From: Mycobacterium sp. BK086
Lineage (GTDB): Bacteria > Actinomycetota > Actinomycetes > Mycobacteriales > Mycobacteriaceae
Direction of reading: 5' to 3'
NCBI GenBank assembly: GCA_004362315.1
Contig: SNWL01000009.1
Location: 248,001-312,000 of the forward strand
DNA length: 64,000 nucleotides
The translations under genes were made by a program, and so were the position numbers. The first letter of the stretch is position 1; each line of letters starts with the position of its first letter. Positions 28,187 through 37,841 of the stretch are shown piece after piece. The notes under the pieces are model-generated. The model did not search any database. It was not told where the DNA came from and saw nothing but the letters and a program-made list of their open reading frames with translations.

Positions 28187-28993
28187 CTAGTCGCCGCCGA
28201 GCTTCTTGTAGACGGCGCCGACGATCGGCGTGACGACCCCTCGCGGTGCATACCCCGCGGCGACCGACATCGCCTTGGACGTCAGCCCCGGCACGATCCG
28301 CATCTTGTTGCGCGCCAACCCATCCAGCGAGATCCGCGCCGTGTACTCGGTGTTGATCCACAGGAAATCGGGGATCAAGCGCTCCACCAGTGACTGCTCG
28401 GACACGTCGGGCAGCTCGGTGCGCACCGGGCCGGGCGCGAGCACCGTGACATGCACCCCCTCGCTCTTGACCTCGCCGCGCAGCGACTCGCTGAACGTAT
28501 TCGCGAACGCCTTGCTCGCCGCGTAGGTGGCGTTGTTCGGGATCGGCGAGTTCCCGGCGGCTGACCCCGAAATCAGGATGCCGCCGGCCTTGCGGGCCAG
28601 CATTCCCGGCAGGACCGCGAGCACCAGATCGTGCACACCGAGCACGTTGAGCTGAACCTGCGCCTTCTCGGCGGCCGGATCGAGCTTGGCCACCGGCCCG
28701 AACGTCGCGGTGCCCGCGTTGGCGCACAGGATCGAGATGTCCCGCTCGGCGAGTTCGTCGGCCAACGCCGTCCGCGCGGCAGGGTCGGCGAGATCCACCG
28801 GGCGCACCTCGACGATGACGCCGTAGCGCTCGGTCAGCCGCGCGGCCAGCGCGTGCAGCACGTCGGCGCGGCGCGCGGTGATGATCAGATGGTGGCCACG
28901 GGCGGCCAGTTCGGTGGCCAGCGCCTCGCCGATGCCCTGAGAGGCACCGGTGACGACGGCTCGGCTTTCCGGTGAAGGTGCGGGTACTGGCAT
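28187..28993 (-). CDS. cmrA: Short-chain dehydrogenase, mycolate reductase CmrA (Rv2509-like)
   Basis: A 268-residue SDR. Rossmann motif VTGASQGIGEA (near 14), catalytic Ser in ISGSAAGNSP and YxxxK in TYAASKAFAN. In the Corynebacteriales the orthologue (Rv2509; NCgl2385) is reported to reduce the 3-oxo group left by Pks13 condensation, giving the mature beta-hydroxy mycolic motif. The assignment rests on SDR identity plus conserved order (orn, DUF853, SDR, MFS, membrane protein); the exact substrate is inferred from that orthology. It lies divergent from the MFS gene with a short gap. Confidence 0.87.
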   Translation of the reverse strand: MPVPAPSPESRAVVTGASQGIGEALATELAARGHHLIITARRADVLHALAARLTERYGVIVEVRPVDLADPAARTALADELAERDISILCANAGTATFGPVAKLDPAAEKAQVQLNVLGVHDLVLAVLPGMLARKAGGILISGSAAGNSPIPNNATYAASKAFANTFSESLRGEVKSEGVHVTVLAPGPVRTELPDVSEQSLVERLIPDFLWINTEYTARISLDGLARNKMRIVPGLTSKAMSVAAGYAPRGVVTPIVGAVYKKLGGD

Positions 28994-29011
28994 GCGGCAA
29001 TCGTAGGGGGA

Positions 29012-30349
29012 GTGACTACTCTGACCGGCATGCGCAGGCCCCCGTCGGTTGCCCAGACCGCCGGTCGGTCGAAAGTCGTGGCGTGGGCACTGTGGGACTG
29101 CGGCTCAACGGGCATGAACGCGATCGTCGCGACCTTCGTCTTCGCGGTGTACCTGACCAGCACGGTCGGCCAGGGCTTGCCCGGTGACACCTCGCCGGCC
29201 AGCTGGCTGGGCCGCGCACTGGCCATCGCCGGACTGACCGTCGCGTTGCTCGCCCCGCTCACCGGGGTGCTGGTCCAGGCGCCGCATCGCCGCCGCGCCG
29301 CGTTGACCATCCTGACCGGTTTGGCGGTGGCCTCCACGGCGACGATGAGCCTGATCCGGGCCGACCCGACGTACTTCGCGATGGGTCTGGTGCTGCTGGC
29401 ATTCACCGCGGCCTGCGGCGATCTGGCCAGCGTCCCGTACAACGCGATGCTGCGGCAGCTCACCACCCCGCAGAACTCCGGGCGCATCTCGGGGATCGGG
29501 GCCGCGGCCGGCTACTTCGGCAGCGTCGCGCTTCTGATGGTCATCTACGCCGCGTTCATCGCCGGGAACGGCCCGGACCGCGGCCTGTTCGGCGTCCCGG
29601 TCGCCGATGGTCAGAACGTGCGTGCCGCGATGGTGATGGCAGCGGTCTGGTTCGTCGTGCTCGCCCTGCCACTGCTGATCACCGCGCACACCTTCACCCC
29701 GGCGGTCGACCCAGAAGCCCAGGCCGTCGGCCTGCTCGGCGGCTACCGCCGGTTGTGGAACGACCTGCGCGACGAGTGGCGCCGCGATCGCAACCTCGTC
29801 TATTACCTGATCGTCAGCGCGATCTTCCGTGACGGCATCGCCGGGGTGTTCGCCTTCGGCGCCGTGCTCGGCGTCAGCGTCTATGGCATCTCACAGGCCA
29901 ACGTGCTGATCTTCGGCGTCATCGCCAGCACCATGGCCGCCCTCGGCGCGGTGCTCGCCGGTCCTGTCGACGACCGCATCGGCGGCAAGCCGGTGATCGT
30001 CGTGTCGCTGACGGTGATGATCGCGGTGGGGCTGACGCTGCTGTCGCTGTCCGGGCCTGTCGTGTTCTGGATCTGCGGGCTGCTGCTGGCACTCTGCGTC
30101 GGACCTGTCACGACCTCGGCACGCACCGTGTTGTTGCGGATGGTCAGCGACGGCAAGGAAGCCGTCGCGTTCGGGCTCTACACGATGACCGGGCGGGCGG
30201 CGTCGTTCCTGGCGCCGTGGCTGTTCTTCGTGTTCGTGGACGCCTTCCACGCCGACCGCGCAGGCCTGGGTGGGCTGTGCCTGGTGCTGGCCGTAGGCCT
30301 GTTGGGGATGCTCCTGGTGAAGGTGCCCAACGACAGACAGCCGAGCTAA
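29012..30349 (+). CDS. Major facilitator superfamily transporter (Rv2508c-like)
   Basis: A 445-residue integral membrane protein, about 12 hydrophobic helices, with UMF1/MFS-like features: N-terminal helix VAWALWDCGSTGMNAIVATFVF, loop QAPHRRRAALTIL between helices 2 and 3, and a central cytoplasmic loop AQAVGLLGGYRRLWNDLRDEWRRDRN. Members with the WALWDxG start are often called UMF1 family permeases; the substrate is unknown. GTG at 29012 follows a GGGGGAG Shine-Dalgarno; the ATG 18 bases later is also possible. It ends 4 bases inside the convergent membrane protein gene. Confidence 0.88.
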   Translation: MTTLTGMRRPPSVAQTAGRSKVVAWALWDCGSTGMNAIVATFVFAVYLTSTVGQGLPGDTSPASWLGRALAIAGLTVALLAPLTGVLVQAPHRRRAALTILTGLAVASTATMSLIRADPTYFAMGLVLLAFTAACGDLASVPYNAMLRQLTTPQNSGRISGIGAAAGYFGSVALLMVIYAAFIAGNGPDRGLFGVPVADGQNVRAAMVMAAVWFVVLALPLLITAHTFTPAVDPEAQAVGLLGGYRRLWNDLRDEWRRDRNLVYYLIVSAIFRDGIAGVFAFGAVLGVSVYGISQANVLIFGVIASTMAALGAVLAGPVDDRIGGKPVIVVSLTVMIAVGLTLLSLSGPVVFWICGLLLALCVGPVTTSARTVLLRMVSDGKEAVAFGLYTMTGRAASFLAPWLFFVFVDAFHADRAGLGGLCLVLAVGLLGMLLVKVPNDRQPS

Positions 30350-31101
30350 CCGGCTCCGGTGCAGATCGTCAGGCCGCGGCCGGTGCGTTCCCGCACCTGC
30401 GTGCCGTTGACCGACACGTTGCAGACCACGTCGCGCCCGACGTTGACGACGGCGACGCTGGCCGACGCGCGTGCGGGGGACGGCAGGCTGACCTCTTTAC
30501 TCCACGGCAGCATCACGTTGAACTCGGTCTGCATGATGCCGCCGGTGTCGACGTAGGTGATGTTGATCGCGCGCCCGTCGCCGATGACGTTGTAGACGAC
30601 GGTGTCGGTGCCCGTCGGGCTGGTGGTGCCCCCCGGCACGGTCGGCGTTCCCGGCGTGCCGGTCGTCGTCGGCAGTGAGGGCAGCGTCGTCGTCGGGATC
30701 GACGTGGTCGCCCGGGGAGTGGTCGACTGCGTTTCGGACAGCGGCGGCAGCGGCGCCACCACCGTCGTCTCCCGCGCTGAGCTGCTCACGATCACCAGCG
30801 CGATGACCAGGCCCACCACGAGGAGCACTGCGACTCCGGCAGCGATCCACAGCCACTTGGGCGACTTGGGCGGGCCAGGTGGCGGTTGTGGCGGTTCGTT
30901 GGGCGGATAGCCCCCACCCTGCTGCCAGTAGGACGACGGCAGCTGCTCGGTGGGTTGCGTCCCGCCCTGGTTGTACCCAGGGGGGTTGTAGCCGGGTCCG
31001 TAATATTGGCCGGCGTAGGCGGGATCGGAATTCGGCGGATAGCCGCTTCCGGCCTGCGTCGGGTCAGACCACCCCGATCGACGTGGATCGTTCATGCCCA
31101 C
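30346..31101 (-). CDS. Pro-rich membrane protein with MmpS-like C-terminal domain (Rv2507-like)
   Basis: A 251-residue protein. The N-terminal ~80 residues are cytoplasmic and rich in Pro, Gly, Tyr and Gln (NSDPAYAGQYYGPGYNPPGY). One membrane helix follows (KWLWIAAGVAVLLVVGLVIALVI, about 84-107), then a Thr/Pro-rich linker, then an extracytoplasmic domain of about 85 residues (VVYNVIGDGRAINITYVDTGG to CNVSVNGTQVRERTG), which resembles MmpS accessory proteins of RND lipid exporters. No MmpL gene is adjacent. The second ATG at 31095 is an alternative start. Position matches Rv2507. Confidence 0.82.
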   Translation of the reverse strand: MGMNDPRRSGWSDPTQAGSGYPPNSDPAYAGQYYGPGYNPPGYNQGGTQPTEQLPSSYWQQGGGYPPNEPPQPPPGPPKSPKWLWIAAGVAVLLVVGLVIALVIVSSSARETTVVAPLPPLSETQSTTPRATTSIPTTTLPSLPTTTGTPGTPTVPGGTTSPTGTDTVVYNVIGDGRAINITYVDTGGIMQTEFNVMLPWSKEVSLPSPARASASVAVVNVGRDVVCNVSVNGTQVRERTGRGLTICTGAG

Positions 31102-31236
31102 CTCATGGTTGCCCAGGCTACCTGCGCGCGGCAGCCCCCGTCCGGTCCCTGTCAGCTCTGGATGTGTTTACCACCGGTGAGCCGCGTGGAACGTGATACC
31201 GAGTAGTAACCCAAACTCAGTGGAATGTGAGGCGGA

Positions 31237-33111
31237 GTGGAACAGGACGTTCGCGCGACTTACGGCGCATCGCTGTCGCCCGACGCGACGGCGTTCGCCC
31301 ACATCGTGGACGACGGCGGCTATCCACGCGCCGTGCAACGGTTCCTCCGCGGCTGGCGGGCAAGTTCCTCGCGTGATGTCGAGTTGCCCGTGGACGGGCC
31401 GGTCACCAAGGTCATCCACTCCGCCGACGGGCACTGGCTGGCCTGCCAGGTCGCCCCGGAGGGCAGCACCAGAAGTCAGATCTGGGTGGTCACCACCGAG
31501 CCCGACGACCGGATGGCCCGCCGTATCGACGGCATGGGCGAGGACGGAATGGCGGGCACCGCCGAGTTGATCGCGTGGGACGGCACCCGGGTCTGCGTGA
31601 TCTTGACCGGCGAGGACGGGGTCGGCCAGTCCAGCCTGATCGATCCGGCCGACGGCACCGTGACTGTCCTGGATCGCCGCTCCGGTGGCCGGCTGGTCGA
31701 CGCCTGGGCCGGTTCGGCGTTGATCCGGGTCGGCCCCCGCGGCTATCGCGAGCTCATCATGCAAACCGGTCTCACCGAAATCGCTTTGCTGCCTTCGGAT
31801 CCCGGCTCTAACACCGATATGGGCGTGATACTGGACGATCACCACCCTCGGCGGCTGCGTTCGGGGCCCGACGGCGAGGAGACCACGCTGTATCACCCCG
31901 CGTACACCTATGGCCCGGACTTTGCCGATGGCTACGTGCGCGCGCTGATCCGCAGCGATAACGGTGCGACACATAGCCGTTTGCTCGAGGTCACCGTCAC
32001 CCCCGACGGCGTGGCGTATCACGTGGCTGCCGAGCGTCCTGGGTACGACCTCGACGAGTTCGTGGTGAGCGACGACCTCTCCACCGTCGCGCTGTTGTGG
32101 AACATCAACGGCTGCAGCGAGTTACAGATACTCGAATATGCGGACAACACGCTCACCGAGCCGATCATCCTGCCGAACCTGGTGGCCAGCGAATTGTCCA
32201 TCAGCGCCGGCGGGTCGATGGTCGCCCTGACGCTGCAGGGCGCCGACATGCCACGCACCGTCGAGCTTGTCGATCCGCGTTCCCGGGAATGGGAGCGCAT
32301 CGACCGCAAACCCAGTGTCGGCCCGGTCTCCGCGCGGCCGACTCTGCACACGGTGATTGCGCGCGATGGTCGTTCGCTGTTCGGCTGGCTCTATTGCCCG
32401 CCGCCCGGTGTCGCCCAGTCCGGCATGATGATCTACCTGCATGGCGGCCCCGAGGGCCAGGCTCGTCCGTCGCACAGCGAGATCTTCCCGGGGTTGCTCG
32501 ACGAGGGCATCGCGGTGTTCACCCCGAACGTGCGGGGGTCGGGCGGCCAGGGCCGCGAATTCGTTCACGCCGACGACAAGGAAAAGCGGTTCGACGCCAT
32601 CGACGACGTCGCCGACTGCGCTCATTATCTCGTGAGGAACGGCATCGCCGATCCGGGCCGGATCGCTTGTGCGGGTTGGTCTTACGGCGGTTACCTGACG
32701 ATGGCCGCGTTGACGTTCCACCCGGATTTGTTCGTGGCCGGCGTCAGCATCTGCGGGATGAGCGATCTGGGCACGTTCTATCGCAACACCGAGCCGTGGA
32801 TCGCGGCGGCCTCCTATCCCGAATACGGCCATCCGATCGCCGACCGGGATCTGCTCGACGCGCTCTCACCGCTGCAGCGGGTGGACGACCTGGTCGCCCC
32901 GCTGCTGGTGGTGCACGGCGGCACCGATACCAACGTTCCGGTCAGCGAATCGGAGCAGATGGTCGAGGCACTGCGTGAACGCGGCCGCACCGTGCGCTAT
33001 CTGCTCTTCGACGACGACGGGCACGAGATCGTCAAGCGCGAGAACCACGCCGCCCTGGCCCGCGCCGTTGCCGACTGGCTGGCAGCGGCGTTTGACAAGC
33101 GTCAGGTTTAG
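31237..33111 (+). CDS. S9 family serine peptidase (prolyl oligopeptidase/acylaminoacyl-peptidase type)
   Basis: A 624-residue cytoplasmic peptidase with an N-terminal beta-propeller (about 1-360) and a C-terminal alpha/beta-hydrolase domain. The catalytic triad is visible: Ser in CAGWSYGGYLT (near 485), Asp in HGGTDTNVP (near 566) and His in DDDGHEI (near 594). The oxyanion region is YLHGGPEGQ (near 400). The propeller restricts access to short peptides. It starts with GTG and has no signal peptide. Its stop codon overlaps the -35 element of a putative SigF-type promoter. Confidence 0.93.
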   Translation: MEQDVRATYGASLSPDATAFAHIVDDGGYPRAVQRFLRGWRASSSRDVELPVDGPVTKVIHSADGHWLACQVAPEGSTRSQIWVVTTEPDDRMARRIDGMGEDGMAGTAELIAWDGTRVCVILTGEDGVGQSSLIDPADGTVTVLDRRSGGRLVDAWAGSALIRVGPRGYRELIMQTGLTEIALLPSDPGSNTDMGVILDDHHPRRLRSGPDGEETTLYHPAYTYGPDFADGYVRALIRSDNGATHSRLLEVTVTPDGVAYHVAAERPGYDLDEFVVSDDLSTVALLWNINGCSELQILEYADNTLTEPIILPNLVASELSISAGGSMVALTLQGADMPRTVELVDPRSREWERIDRKPSVGPVSARPTLHTVIARDGRSLFGWLYCPPPGVAQSGMMIYLHGGPEGQARPSHSEIFPGLLDEGIAVFTPNVRGSGGQGREFVHADDKEKRFDAIDDVADCAHYLVRNGIADPGRIACAGWSYGGYLTMAALTFHPDLFVAGVSICGMSDLGTFYRNTEPWIAAASYPEYGHPIADRDLLDALSPLQRVDDLVAPLLVVHGGTDTNVPVSESEQMVEALRERGRTVRYLLFDDDGHEIVKRENHAALARAVADWLAAAFDKRQV

Positions 33112-33130
33112 GAAACTTTCGGGCGGGTAA
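33105..33130 (+). promoter_or_regulatory. Putative SigF-type promoter
   Basis: GGTTT at 33105-33109, a 15-base spacer, then GGGTAA at 33125-33130. Mycobacterial SigF promoters are described as GTTT-N15-17-GGGTAY. The element begins in the peptidase stop codon and would start transcription about 40 bases before the 69-residue membrane protein gene. The same GTTT-N15-GGGTAA layout lies upstream of the SigF-type gene in this window. Confidence 0.55.
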
Positions 33131-33173
33131 AACCTTGTGCGCCAAGTGCTGCGGACGTACAAGGAGGAACACC

Positions 33174-33383
33174 ATGCGAGGCCGCGGGATCATAGGCGCG
33201 ATCGTCATTATCTGGCTGCTCATCGGAGTTTTTGCCACCTGGCAGCGCGGTTACTTCTCCAACAGCCAAACCAACTGTGCTACCGCGGGGTCCATTGCCC
33301 TGACGGTGGTGGCCGGACCTCTCAACTACGCGGGAGTCAATCCGACCGTGGCGAGTTGCAACCTGCCACAGCCCAGCCAGTAG
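33174..33383 (+). CDS. Small membrane protein, unknown
   Basis: A 69-residue protein with one N-terminal membrane helix (GIIGAIVIIWLLIGVFATW, about 4-23) and an outside tail with two Cys (TNCATAG and ASCNLPQ) that could form a disulfide. ATG preceded by a strong AAGGAGG. It is followed at 40 bases by a 51-residue DUF6131 gene, so the two form a tiny stress-type membrane operon under the putative SigF-type promoter. Function unknown; small proteins of this look are found in many mycobacteria. Confidence 0.8.
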   Translation: MRGRGIIGAIVIIWLLIGVFATWQRGYFSNSQTNCATAGSIALTVVAGPLNYAGVNPTVASCNLPQPSQ

Positions 33384-33423
33384 TAACGAAAAGGGTTCAG
33401 TAAGTGAGTAACTGGAGGAAGCA

Positions 33424-33579
33424 ATGATCGTTCTCGGAGCAATCCTGCTCATCCTTGGGTTCGTTCTGAATATTCAGATCCTGTGGACCATCGGTGTCAT
33501 CCTGCTGGTGGTCGGCGCGGTCCTGTGGTTGCTGGGCAGTGTCGGACGCCCGGTCGGCGGCCGCCGCTACTGGTATTGA
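33424..33579 (+). CDS. DUF6131-type 51-residue membrane protein
   Basis: Translates to 51 residues beginning MIVLGAILLILGFVLNI and ending GRPVGGRRYWY. Two short hydrophobic helices and a basic, aromatic tail define the DUF6131 family. A GGAGG Shine-Dalgarno lies 7 bases upstream. A paralogue with the same layout is at 56276-56431 beside the SigF-type gene. The 3' end overlaps the convergent TetR gene by 13 bases. Role unknown. Confidence 0.85.
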   Translation: MIVLGAILLILGFVLNIQILWTIGVILLVVGAVLWLLGSVGRPVGGRRYWY

Positions 33580-34247
33580 CCGACGCCACCGCGGGCGTGA
33601 TGGTCGGCAGATGACAACGCCGCCATCGTCATAGCCCGCAGAACATCACGTGAACGCCCCTGGTCGGCCGACCTGGCCGCCAGGGGCTTCATGCTGTGTG
33701 GGGTCGAGTTGAGCAGACCGAACACCGCGTGTGCCATCAACCGGGCGTCGGCCTCGTCGAGGTCGGAATGGACCTGCCGCTGCACGTCGACCCAGATCTC
33801 GACATAACTGCGCTGTGCCCGCCGAACCTGACGCTGCGCCGAGACCGGCAGGTGTGCGAGATCGCGATCCTGGATCCGGATGAGGTCGGACTCGCCAAGG
33901 GCGAAGTCGAGGTGGAATTCGATCAGCCCGGTCAGTGCGGAGTCCGGCGAATCTGCCTCGGCGACGACACTGCGGGCGCCGGCCAGCAGTCGGGTGCTGA
34001 TGCCCACGAGCAATTCGACCAGCAGTGCTTCCTTGTTCGGGAAGTGGCGGTAGATCGCCGGGCCGCTGACCCCGGCGGCCGCGCCGATGTCCTCGAGCCG
34101 CACGGCTTGGAAGCCCTTGTCCGCCATCAGCCGCTCCGCGGCCGCCAGCAGGGCAGATCGGCGATCCGACTTCTGCCTGCTTCGGCGGGTGGACGTTTCG
34201 ATGAGACCCCTCCTGCACCAGGTCTGGACGTTTCGGTTAATCTTCAC
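33567..34247 (-). CDS. TetR-family regulator of the branched-chain acid operon (BkaR/Rv2506-like)
   Basis: A 226-residue repressor. The HTH is in RLEDIGAAAGVSGPAIYRHFPNKEALLVELL (about 51-81) with a typical TetR recognition helix; the C-terminal part is the ligand-binding domain. It diverges from the accD1-bkdC operon, as Rv2506 does in M. tuberculosis, and is expected to repress it until a branched-chain acyl intermediate accumulates. Start uncertain: the frame has only GTG at 34247, inside an operator; no later ATG exists before the HTH. Two matching 16-bp palindromes lie in the divergent region. Confidence 0.88.
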   Translation of the reverse strand: MKINRNVQTWCRRGLIETSTRRSRQKSDRRSALLAAAERLMADKGFQAVRLEDIGAAAGVSGPAIYRHFPNKEALLVELLVGISTRLLAGARSVVAEADSPDSALTGLIEFHLDFALGESDLIRIQDRDLAHLPVSAQRQVRRAQRSYVEIWVDVQRQVHSDLDEADARLMAHAVFGLLNSTPHSMKPLAARSADQGRSRDVLRAMTMAALSSADHHARGGVGQYQ

Positions 34248-34251
34248 TAAC
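34236..34251. promoter_or_regulatory. TetR operator copy 1
   Basis: GTTAATCTTCACTAAC, an inverted repeat of the form GTTA(A/G)T-N4-A(C/T)TAAC. It overlaps the annotated start of the TetR gene, consistent with autorepression. Confidence 0.65.
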
Positions 34252-34260
34252 CTAGCACGA

Positions 34261-34276
34261 GTTAGTCGTCATTAAC
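34261..34276. promoter_or_regulatory. TetR operator copy 2
   Basis: GTTAGTCGTCATTAAC, same half-sites as copy 1 with a 25-base centre-to-centre distance. It lies 22 bases before the accD1 ATG, so binding would block the catabolic operon. Confidence 0.65.
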
Positions 34277-34298
34277 TCAATTCGACGGGACATCGACG

Positions 34299-35849
34299 AT
34301 GACATCAGCGGCTGCGAACCGTGAGGCGCATCTGCAGCTCGTTGAGCAGTTGCGCGGCAAGCTGGCCGCCGCAGCGCTCGGCGGCCCGGAACGCGCGCGT
34401 GAGCGGCATGTCGCGCGCGGCAAACTGCTTCCGCGCGACCGGGTGGACGGACTGCTGGATCCTGGCAGCGCACTGCTGGAAGTCGCTCCGTTGGCCGCCG
34501 ACGGCATGTACGACGACGAATGCCCGGCCGCCGGGATCATCACCGGGATCGGCCGGGTGTCCGGGCGGGAGTGCATGATCGTCGCCAACGACGCGACGGT
34601 CAAAGGCGGCACGTATTACCCGGTGACGGTCAAGAAGCATCTGCGCGCCCAGGAGATCGCGCTGCAGAACCGGCTGCCCTGCCTGTACCTCGTCGACTCC
34701 GGCGGTGCATTCCTGCCTCGCCAGGACGAAGTGTTCCCCGACCGCGACCACTTCGGCCGGATCTTCTACAACCAGGCCACGATGAGCGCGGCCGGCATCC
34801 CGCAGATCGCCGCGGTGCTGGGCTCGTGCACGGCGGGCGGCGCATACGTTCCCGCGATGAGCGACGAGGCGATCATCGTGCGCAACCAGGGCACGATCTT
34901 CCTGGGCGGCCCGCCCCTGGTGAAGGCCGCCACCGGCGAGGTCGTGACCGCCGAGGAACTCGGCGGCGGCGACCTGCACTCCAAAACCTCCGGCGTCACC
35001 GACCATCTGGCGCACGACGACCGCGACGCGCTGCGCATCGTCCGCCGCATCGTGGACACCCTCGGCCCGCGCGAACCGCTGCCGTGGGATGTCCGGGCAA
35101 GCGTCGACGCGATCGCTGATCAGCATGAGCTCTACGACGTCGTCCCGGTGGATGCGCGGGTGCCCTACGACGTGCACGAGGTGATCACCCGCATCGTCGA
35201 CGGCGGCGAATTCAGCGAATTCAAAGCCGAATACGGCACCACCCTGGTCACCGGCTTCGCCCACATCCACGGCCACCCCGTCGGCATCGTGGCCAACAAC
35301 GGCGTGCTCTTCGGCGAATCCGCCCTCAAGGGAGCACATTTCATCGAATTGTGCGACAAGCGCATGGTGCCGTTGTTGTTCCTACAGAACATCACCGGCT
35401 TCATGGTCGGCCGCGACTACGAGGCCGGTGGCATCGCCAAGCACGGCGCCAAGATGGTGACGGCCGTGGCGTGCGCCCGGGTGCCGAAGCTGACGATGGT
35501 GATCGGCGGCTCGTACGGCGCCGGAAACTACTCGATGTGTGGACGGGCGTATTCGCCGCGGTTCCTGTGGATGTGGCCCAACGCGCGGATCTCGGTGATG
35601 GGTGGCGAGCAGGCGGCCTCGGTGCTGGCCACTGTGCGCGGGGACATGACAGCCGAAGAAGAGGACGCCTTCAAGGCGCCGATCCGCGCGCAGTACGAAC
35701 ATCAGGGCAATCCGTACTATTCGACCGCACGGCTGTGGGACGACGGTGTTATCGATCCCGCCGACACCAGAACTGTTCTGGGGCTGGCGCTTTCGGTGAC
35801 CGCCAACGCGCCCGTCGAGCCCGTGTCCTACGGCGTCTTCAGGATGTGA
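34299..35849 (+). CDS. accD1: Acyl-CoA carboxylase carboxyltransferase (beta) subunit AccD1
   Basis: Transfers CO2 from carboxybiotin to the acyl-CoA. With AccA1 it forms the complex that in mycobacteria carboxylates 3-methylcrotonyl-CoA in leucine breakdown. The 516-residue protein has the two crotonase-like halves: [19 protein letters not shown] and [21 protein letters not shown] in the first, and [22 protein letters not shown] with [19 protein letters not shown] in the second; the last two are typical of the 3-methylcrotonyl-CoA type. First gene of an eight-gene operon; overlapping or close starts follow. Confidence 0.94.
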   Translation: MTSAAANREAHLQLVEQLRGKLAAAALGGPERARERHVARGKLLPRDRVDGLLDPGSALLEVAPLAADGMYDDECPAAGIITGIGRVSGRECMIVANDATVKGGTYYPVTVKKHLRAQEIALQNRLPCLYLVDSGGAFLPRQDEVFPDRDHFGRIFYNQATMSAAGIPQIAAVLGSCTAGGAYVPAMSDEAIIVRNQGTIFLGGPPLVKAATGEVVTAEELGGGDLHSKTSGVTDHLAHDDRDALRIVRRIVDTLGPREPLPWDVRASVDAIADQHELYDVVPVDARVPYDVHEVITRIVDGGEFSEFKAEYGTTLVTGFAHIHGHPVGIVANNGVLFGESALKGAHFIELCDKRMVPLLFLQNITGFMVGRDYEAGGIAKHGAKMVTAVACARVPKLTMVIGGSYGAGNYSMCGRAYSPRFLWMWPNARISVMGGEQAASVLATVRGDMTAEEEDAFKAPIRAQYEHQGNPYYSTARLWDDGVIDPADTRTVLGLALSVTANAPVEPVSYGVFRM

Positions 35850-35851
35850 CG

Positions 35852-37828
35852 ATGTTCAACACTGTGCTTGTCGCCAACCGGGGCGAGATCGCCGTGCGCG
35901 TCATCCGCACGCTGAAGGCCATGGGCATCCGCTCGGTCGCGGTCTACAGCGACGCCGACGCCGGTGCCCGCCATGTTGCCGAGGCTGATGTCGCGGTCCG
36001 GATCGGGCCGCCGCCGGCCCGGCAGAGCTACCTGGACATCGACACCGTGGTGGCCGCGGCGGTGCGCACCGGCGCGCAGGCTGTCCATCCCGGCTACGGG
36101 TTCCTTTCGGAGAATTCCGATTTCGCTGCGGCACTGGAACACTCGGGCGTGGCGTTCATCGGCCCGCCGTCGGGCGCGATCCGCACGATGGGCGACAAGA
36201 TCGCCGCCAAGTCCGCGGTGTCGGCGTTCGGGGTTCCGGTGGTGCCCGGTATCGCCCGGCCGGGCCTGACCGACGCCGACCTGATCGACGCCGCCGGGGA
36301 TATCGGTTTCCCCATCCTGGTCAAGCCGTCCGCGGGTGGCGGCGGCAAGGGCATGCGGCGCGTCGACGATGCCGCCGAGTTGCCTGCCGCGCTGGCCGCG
36401 GCGAGACGGGAATCCGGCGCGGCCTTCGGTGACGACACTCTGTTCCTCGAACGATTCGTGTTGCGGCCCAGGCATATCGAAGTCCAGGTACTCGCCGACA
36501 CGTTCGGCACCGTCCTGCACTTCGGTGAGCGGGAATGCAGTCTGCAGCGGCGCCACCAGAAGGTCATCGAGGAAGCACCCTCGCCCCTGCTGGACGCCGA
36601 CACCCGGGCGCGGATCGGTGCGGCGGCCTGCGATACCGCCCGCAGCGTCGACTACGTGGGCGCCGGCACCGTCGAGTTCATCGTGTCCGCGGACCGCCCC
36701 GACGAGTTCTTCTTCATGGAGATGAACACCCGGCTGCAGGTCGAGCATCCGGTCACCGAACTGGTCACCGGACACGACCTCGTCGAGTGGCAGGTGCGCA
36801 TCGCGGCGGGGGAGAAGCTGCCCATCACTCAGGACGACATCGTCATGGACGGGCACGCGATCGAAGCGCGGGTCTATGCCGAGGATCCCGCCGCAGGCTT
36901 CCTGCCGACCGGCGGACCGGTGCTCGGACTGCAGGAGCCGTCCGGTGAGGGCGTCCGGGTGGATTCCGGTTTGTCGCAGGGCATGACGATCGGCAGCGAC
37001 TACGACCCGATGCTGTCGAAGGTGATCGCCTATGGCGAAGACCGTGCCGCCGCCCTGCGCACGCTCGACCGTGCGCTGTCGCAGACCGCGGTGCTGGGGG
37101 TGGGCACCAACGTCGAGTTCCTGCGTTTTCTGCTGGCGGACGAGGATGTGGCGGCGGGCCGGCTCGACACCGGTCTGATCGACCGCACCGTCTTCACCGG
37201 TTCGCCGGCCGGCGACGACGCATTCATCGCCGCGGCGGCCTACCGCTGGCTGCAGCGCTGGCCCACCGGATCCGCTGACCCGTGGGATGTGCCGTCGGGC
37301 TGGCGGATCGGCGCGCCCGCGCCGACCAGCATTCGGCTGCGCAGCGGCGAGCGCACCGATCACGTCCACATCACCGGAACCCCTGCCGGCGCGGTGGCCC
37401 GGATCGAAGACGGTGAAAGCCGTTCGTTGTCAGCTCAGTTGGTGGGCGATCACCTCGCGTTGACCATCGACGGGCTGCGGGGCACCTACACGGTGGCCGT
37501 CGACGGCCACCAGATCTGGCTCGCCGGCGCCGGCCGGACCGTCGTGGTGGACGAGGTGCGCGAAGCGCCGGTGCGCCCGGATGACGAGGTCGGCGGCGAC
37601 GCCGAGCTCGTCAGCCCGATGCCGGGTTCGGTTGTGGCGGTCGGGGTTTCCGATGGTGACGAGGTCACCGCGGGCACCGTGGTGGTCGCCGTCGAGGCGA
37701 TGAAGATGGAGCATTCGCTGACAGCGCCGGTCGACGGGGTGGTGGAACTCCATGTCGCCGTGGGCGATCAGGTCAAGGTGGGACAGCTGCTGGCCAAGGT
37801 CACAGCCGTCTCAGAAAAGCAGAAGTAG
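35852..37828 (+). CDS. accA1: Acyl-CoA carboxylase biotin carboxylase/BCCP (alpha) subunit AccA1
   Basis: Carboxylates biotin with ATP and bicarbonate and carries it to AccD1. The 658-residue protein contains the biotin carboxylase domain (1-450: [20 protein letters not shown]-grasp loop [12 protein letters not shown] near 160, [13 protein letters not shown] near 292), a middle BT-type domain, and the C-terminal BCCP with the biotinyl Lys in VEAMKMEHS (near 617). ATG 2 bases after the accD1 stop shows translational coupling. Confidence 0.96.
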   Translation: MFNTVLVANRGEIAVRVIRTLKAMGIRSVAVYSDADAGARHVAEADVAVRIGPPPARQSYLDIDTVVAAAVRTGAQAVHPGYGFLSENSDFAAALEHSGVAFIGPPSGAIRTMGDKIAAKSAVSAFGVPVVPGIARPGLTDADLIDAAGDIGFPILVKPSAGGGGKGMRRVDDAAELPAALAAARRESGAAFGDDTLFLERFVLRPRHIEVQVLADTFGTVLHFGERECSLQRRHQKVIEEAPSPLLDADTRARIGAAACDTARSVDYVGAGTVEFIVSADRPDEFFFMEMNTRLQVEHPVTELVTGHDLVEWQVRIAAGEKLPITQDDIVMDGHAIEARVYAEDPAAGFLPTGGPVLGLQEPSGEGVRVDSGLSQGMTIGSDYDPMLSKVIAYGEDRAAALRTLDRALSQTAVLGVGTNVEFLRFLLADEDVAAGRLDTGLIDRTVFTGSPAGDDAFIAAAAYRWLQRWPTGSADPWDVPSGWRIGAPAPTSIRLRSGERTDHVHITGTPAGAVARIEDGESRSLSAQLVGDHLALTIDGLRGTYTVAVDGHQIWLAGAGRTVVVDEVREAPVRPDDEVGGDAELVSPMPGSVVAVGVSDGDEVTAGTVVVAVEAMKMEHSLTAPVDGVVELHVAVGDQVKVGQLLAKVTAVSEKQK

Positions 37829-37841
37829 AGAAAGTGCGATC

